Of a stretch of 6,174 bases of DNA, positions 5,810 through 6,174 are shown one piece after another. The stretch comes from Muribaculaceae bacterium (lineage in GTDB: Bacteria; Bacteroidota; Bacteroidia; Bacteroidales; Muribaculaceae). The translations under genes were made by a program, and so were the position numbers. The stretch's first letter is position 1. Each line of letters opens with the position of its first letter. The notes under the pieces were generated by a model. It was not told the DNA's origin. It saw nothing but the letters and a program-made list of their open reading frames with translations, and made no database searches. Location: positions 1-6,174 of the forward strand of contig JAIDJJ010000224.1 of NCBI GenBank assembly GCA_029052265.1. The letters run 5' to 3'.

Positions 5810-6174
5810 ATGTCTACCACAAACAATTCTATTCAGGCACCGCAGGAACTTCTGCGGGACAAGGCATGGGCGCGTTGGACAGCGCTCGTACTGTTGGCGT
5901 CGGCGATGTTTTTCGCCTATATATTCGTTGATGTGCTTTCTCCGTTGCAGGAATATCTGCAGAGCACGAAGGGCTGGGATCCGTCTGCCTATGGCAGATT
6001 TGCCGGTTCAGAGACTTTTTTAAATGTATTTGTATTTTTCCTGATTTTTGCCGGAATTATACTTGACAAGATGGGGGTGCGTTTCACAGCCATTTTGTCA
6101 GGAGCAGTGATGGTCTGCGGAGGGTTCATCAATTATTACGCATTGACAGACTCGTTTGCAGAGAGCGGGCGTTA
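5810..6174 (+). CDS. Major facilitator superfamily transporter, N-terminal part (runs off the window)
   Basis: The frame from ATG at 5810 stays open for 121 codons to the window end, so the gene is cut by the window edge, not broken. After a short cytoplasmic N-terminus (ending LRDKAWARW), residues 25-45 form transmembrane helix 1 (LVLLASAMFFAYIFVDVL). A periplasmic stretch with SPLQEYL and GWDPSAYGRF follows, then helix 2 (about 70-85, NVFVFFLIFAGIIL). The loop GIILDKMGVR (82-91) is the MFS motif A (G-x-x-x-D-(R/K)-x-G-x-(R/K)), and helix 3 begins at about 92. The sequence resembles the Bacteroidales MFS proteins of the MFSD1-like kind, but substrate cannot be assigned from this part. In-frame ATGs at 5777 and 5780 are possible earlier starts; 5810 is preferred because it gives the usual short hydrophilic N-terminus and the upstream extension adds nothing family-like. 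Confidence 0.88.
   Translation, partial: MSTTNNSIQAPQELLRDKAWARWTALVLLASAMFFAYIFVDVLSPLQEYLQSTKGWDPSAYGRFAGSETFLNVFVFFLIFAGIILDKMGVRFTAILSGAVMVCGGFINYYALTDSFAESGR

Noticed and set aside
5731..5931. 66-codon rightward ORF starting near the MFS leader
   Set aside because: It overlaps the MFS gene in another frame, shows no recognisable protein features, and is contradicted by the clear transmembrane and motif A signals in the frame from 5810.

Overview
The window looks like a chromosomal segment of a Bacteroidota species, probably order Bacteroidales. The evidence is a TonB-dependent receptor with an N-terminal carboxypeptidase-regulatory-like domain paired with a large lipoprotein, start codons with no Shine-Dalgarno sequence, two close matches to the Bacteroidota promoter form (TTTG, 19-20 bases, TAnnTTTG), and moderate AT-richness. 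No mobile element, CRISPR array, tRNA or rRNA is visible.

Layout. Positions 1-110 hold a terminator for a gene that lies before the window, a possible -7 element inside that terminator's T-tract, and an exact 15-bp tandem duplication whose second copy ends in the AT of the next start codon. Positions 111-539 (+) encode a small thioredoxin-fold lipoprotein with a WCPPC active site. It is flanked by terminators on both sides and so is probably monocistronic. A long inverted repeat at 585-633 acts as a shared terminator between this gene and the convergent operon.

Positions 648-5401 (-) form a two-gene operon: a 910-residue TonB-dependent outer-membrane receptor (5401-2669), then, after 20 bases, a 666-residue lipoprotein (2648-648). 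The lipoprotein has a central choice-of-anchor-J-like beta-sandwich between two similar N- and C-terminal modules. There is no SusD homologue, so this is not a standard SusC/SusD glycan pair. The likely reading is a surface lipoprotein working with its own receptor to capture and import an unidentified ligand.

The 408-base gap at 5402-5809 is a divergent control region. A leftward promoter (5555-5586) drives the receptor operon through a leader of about 150 nt, which contains two small hairpins and a 26-codon upstream ORF whose stop overlaps the receptor start as ATGA. A rightward promoter (5677-5708) drives a major facilitator superfamily transporter that begins at 5810 and runs off the window end. 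If the two transcription units are functionally linked, receptor and lipoprotein would bring a substrate across the outer membrane and the MFS protein could move it or a product across the inner membrane. That link rests on adjacency only.

Most of the content is ordinary for this phylum. The points most worth a second look are the ATGA-coupled upstream ORF, the duplicated module in the lipoprotein, and the 15-bp duplication abutting the thioredoxin start codon.
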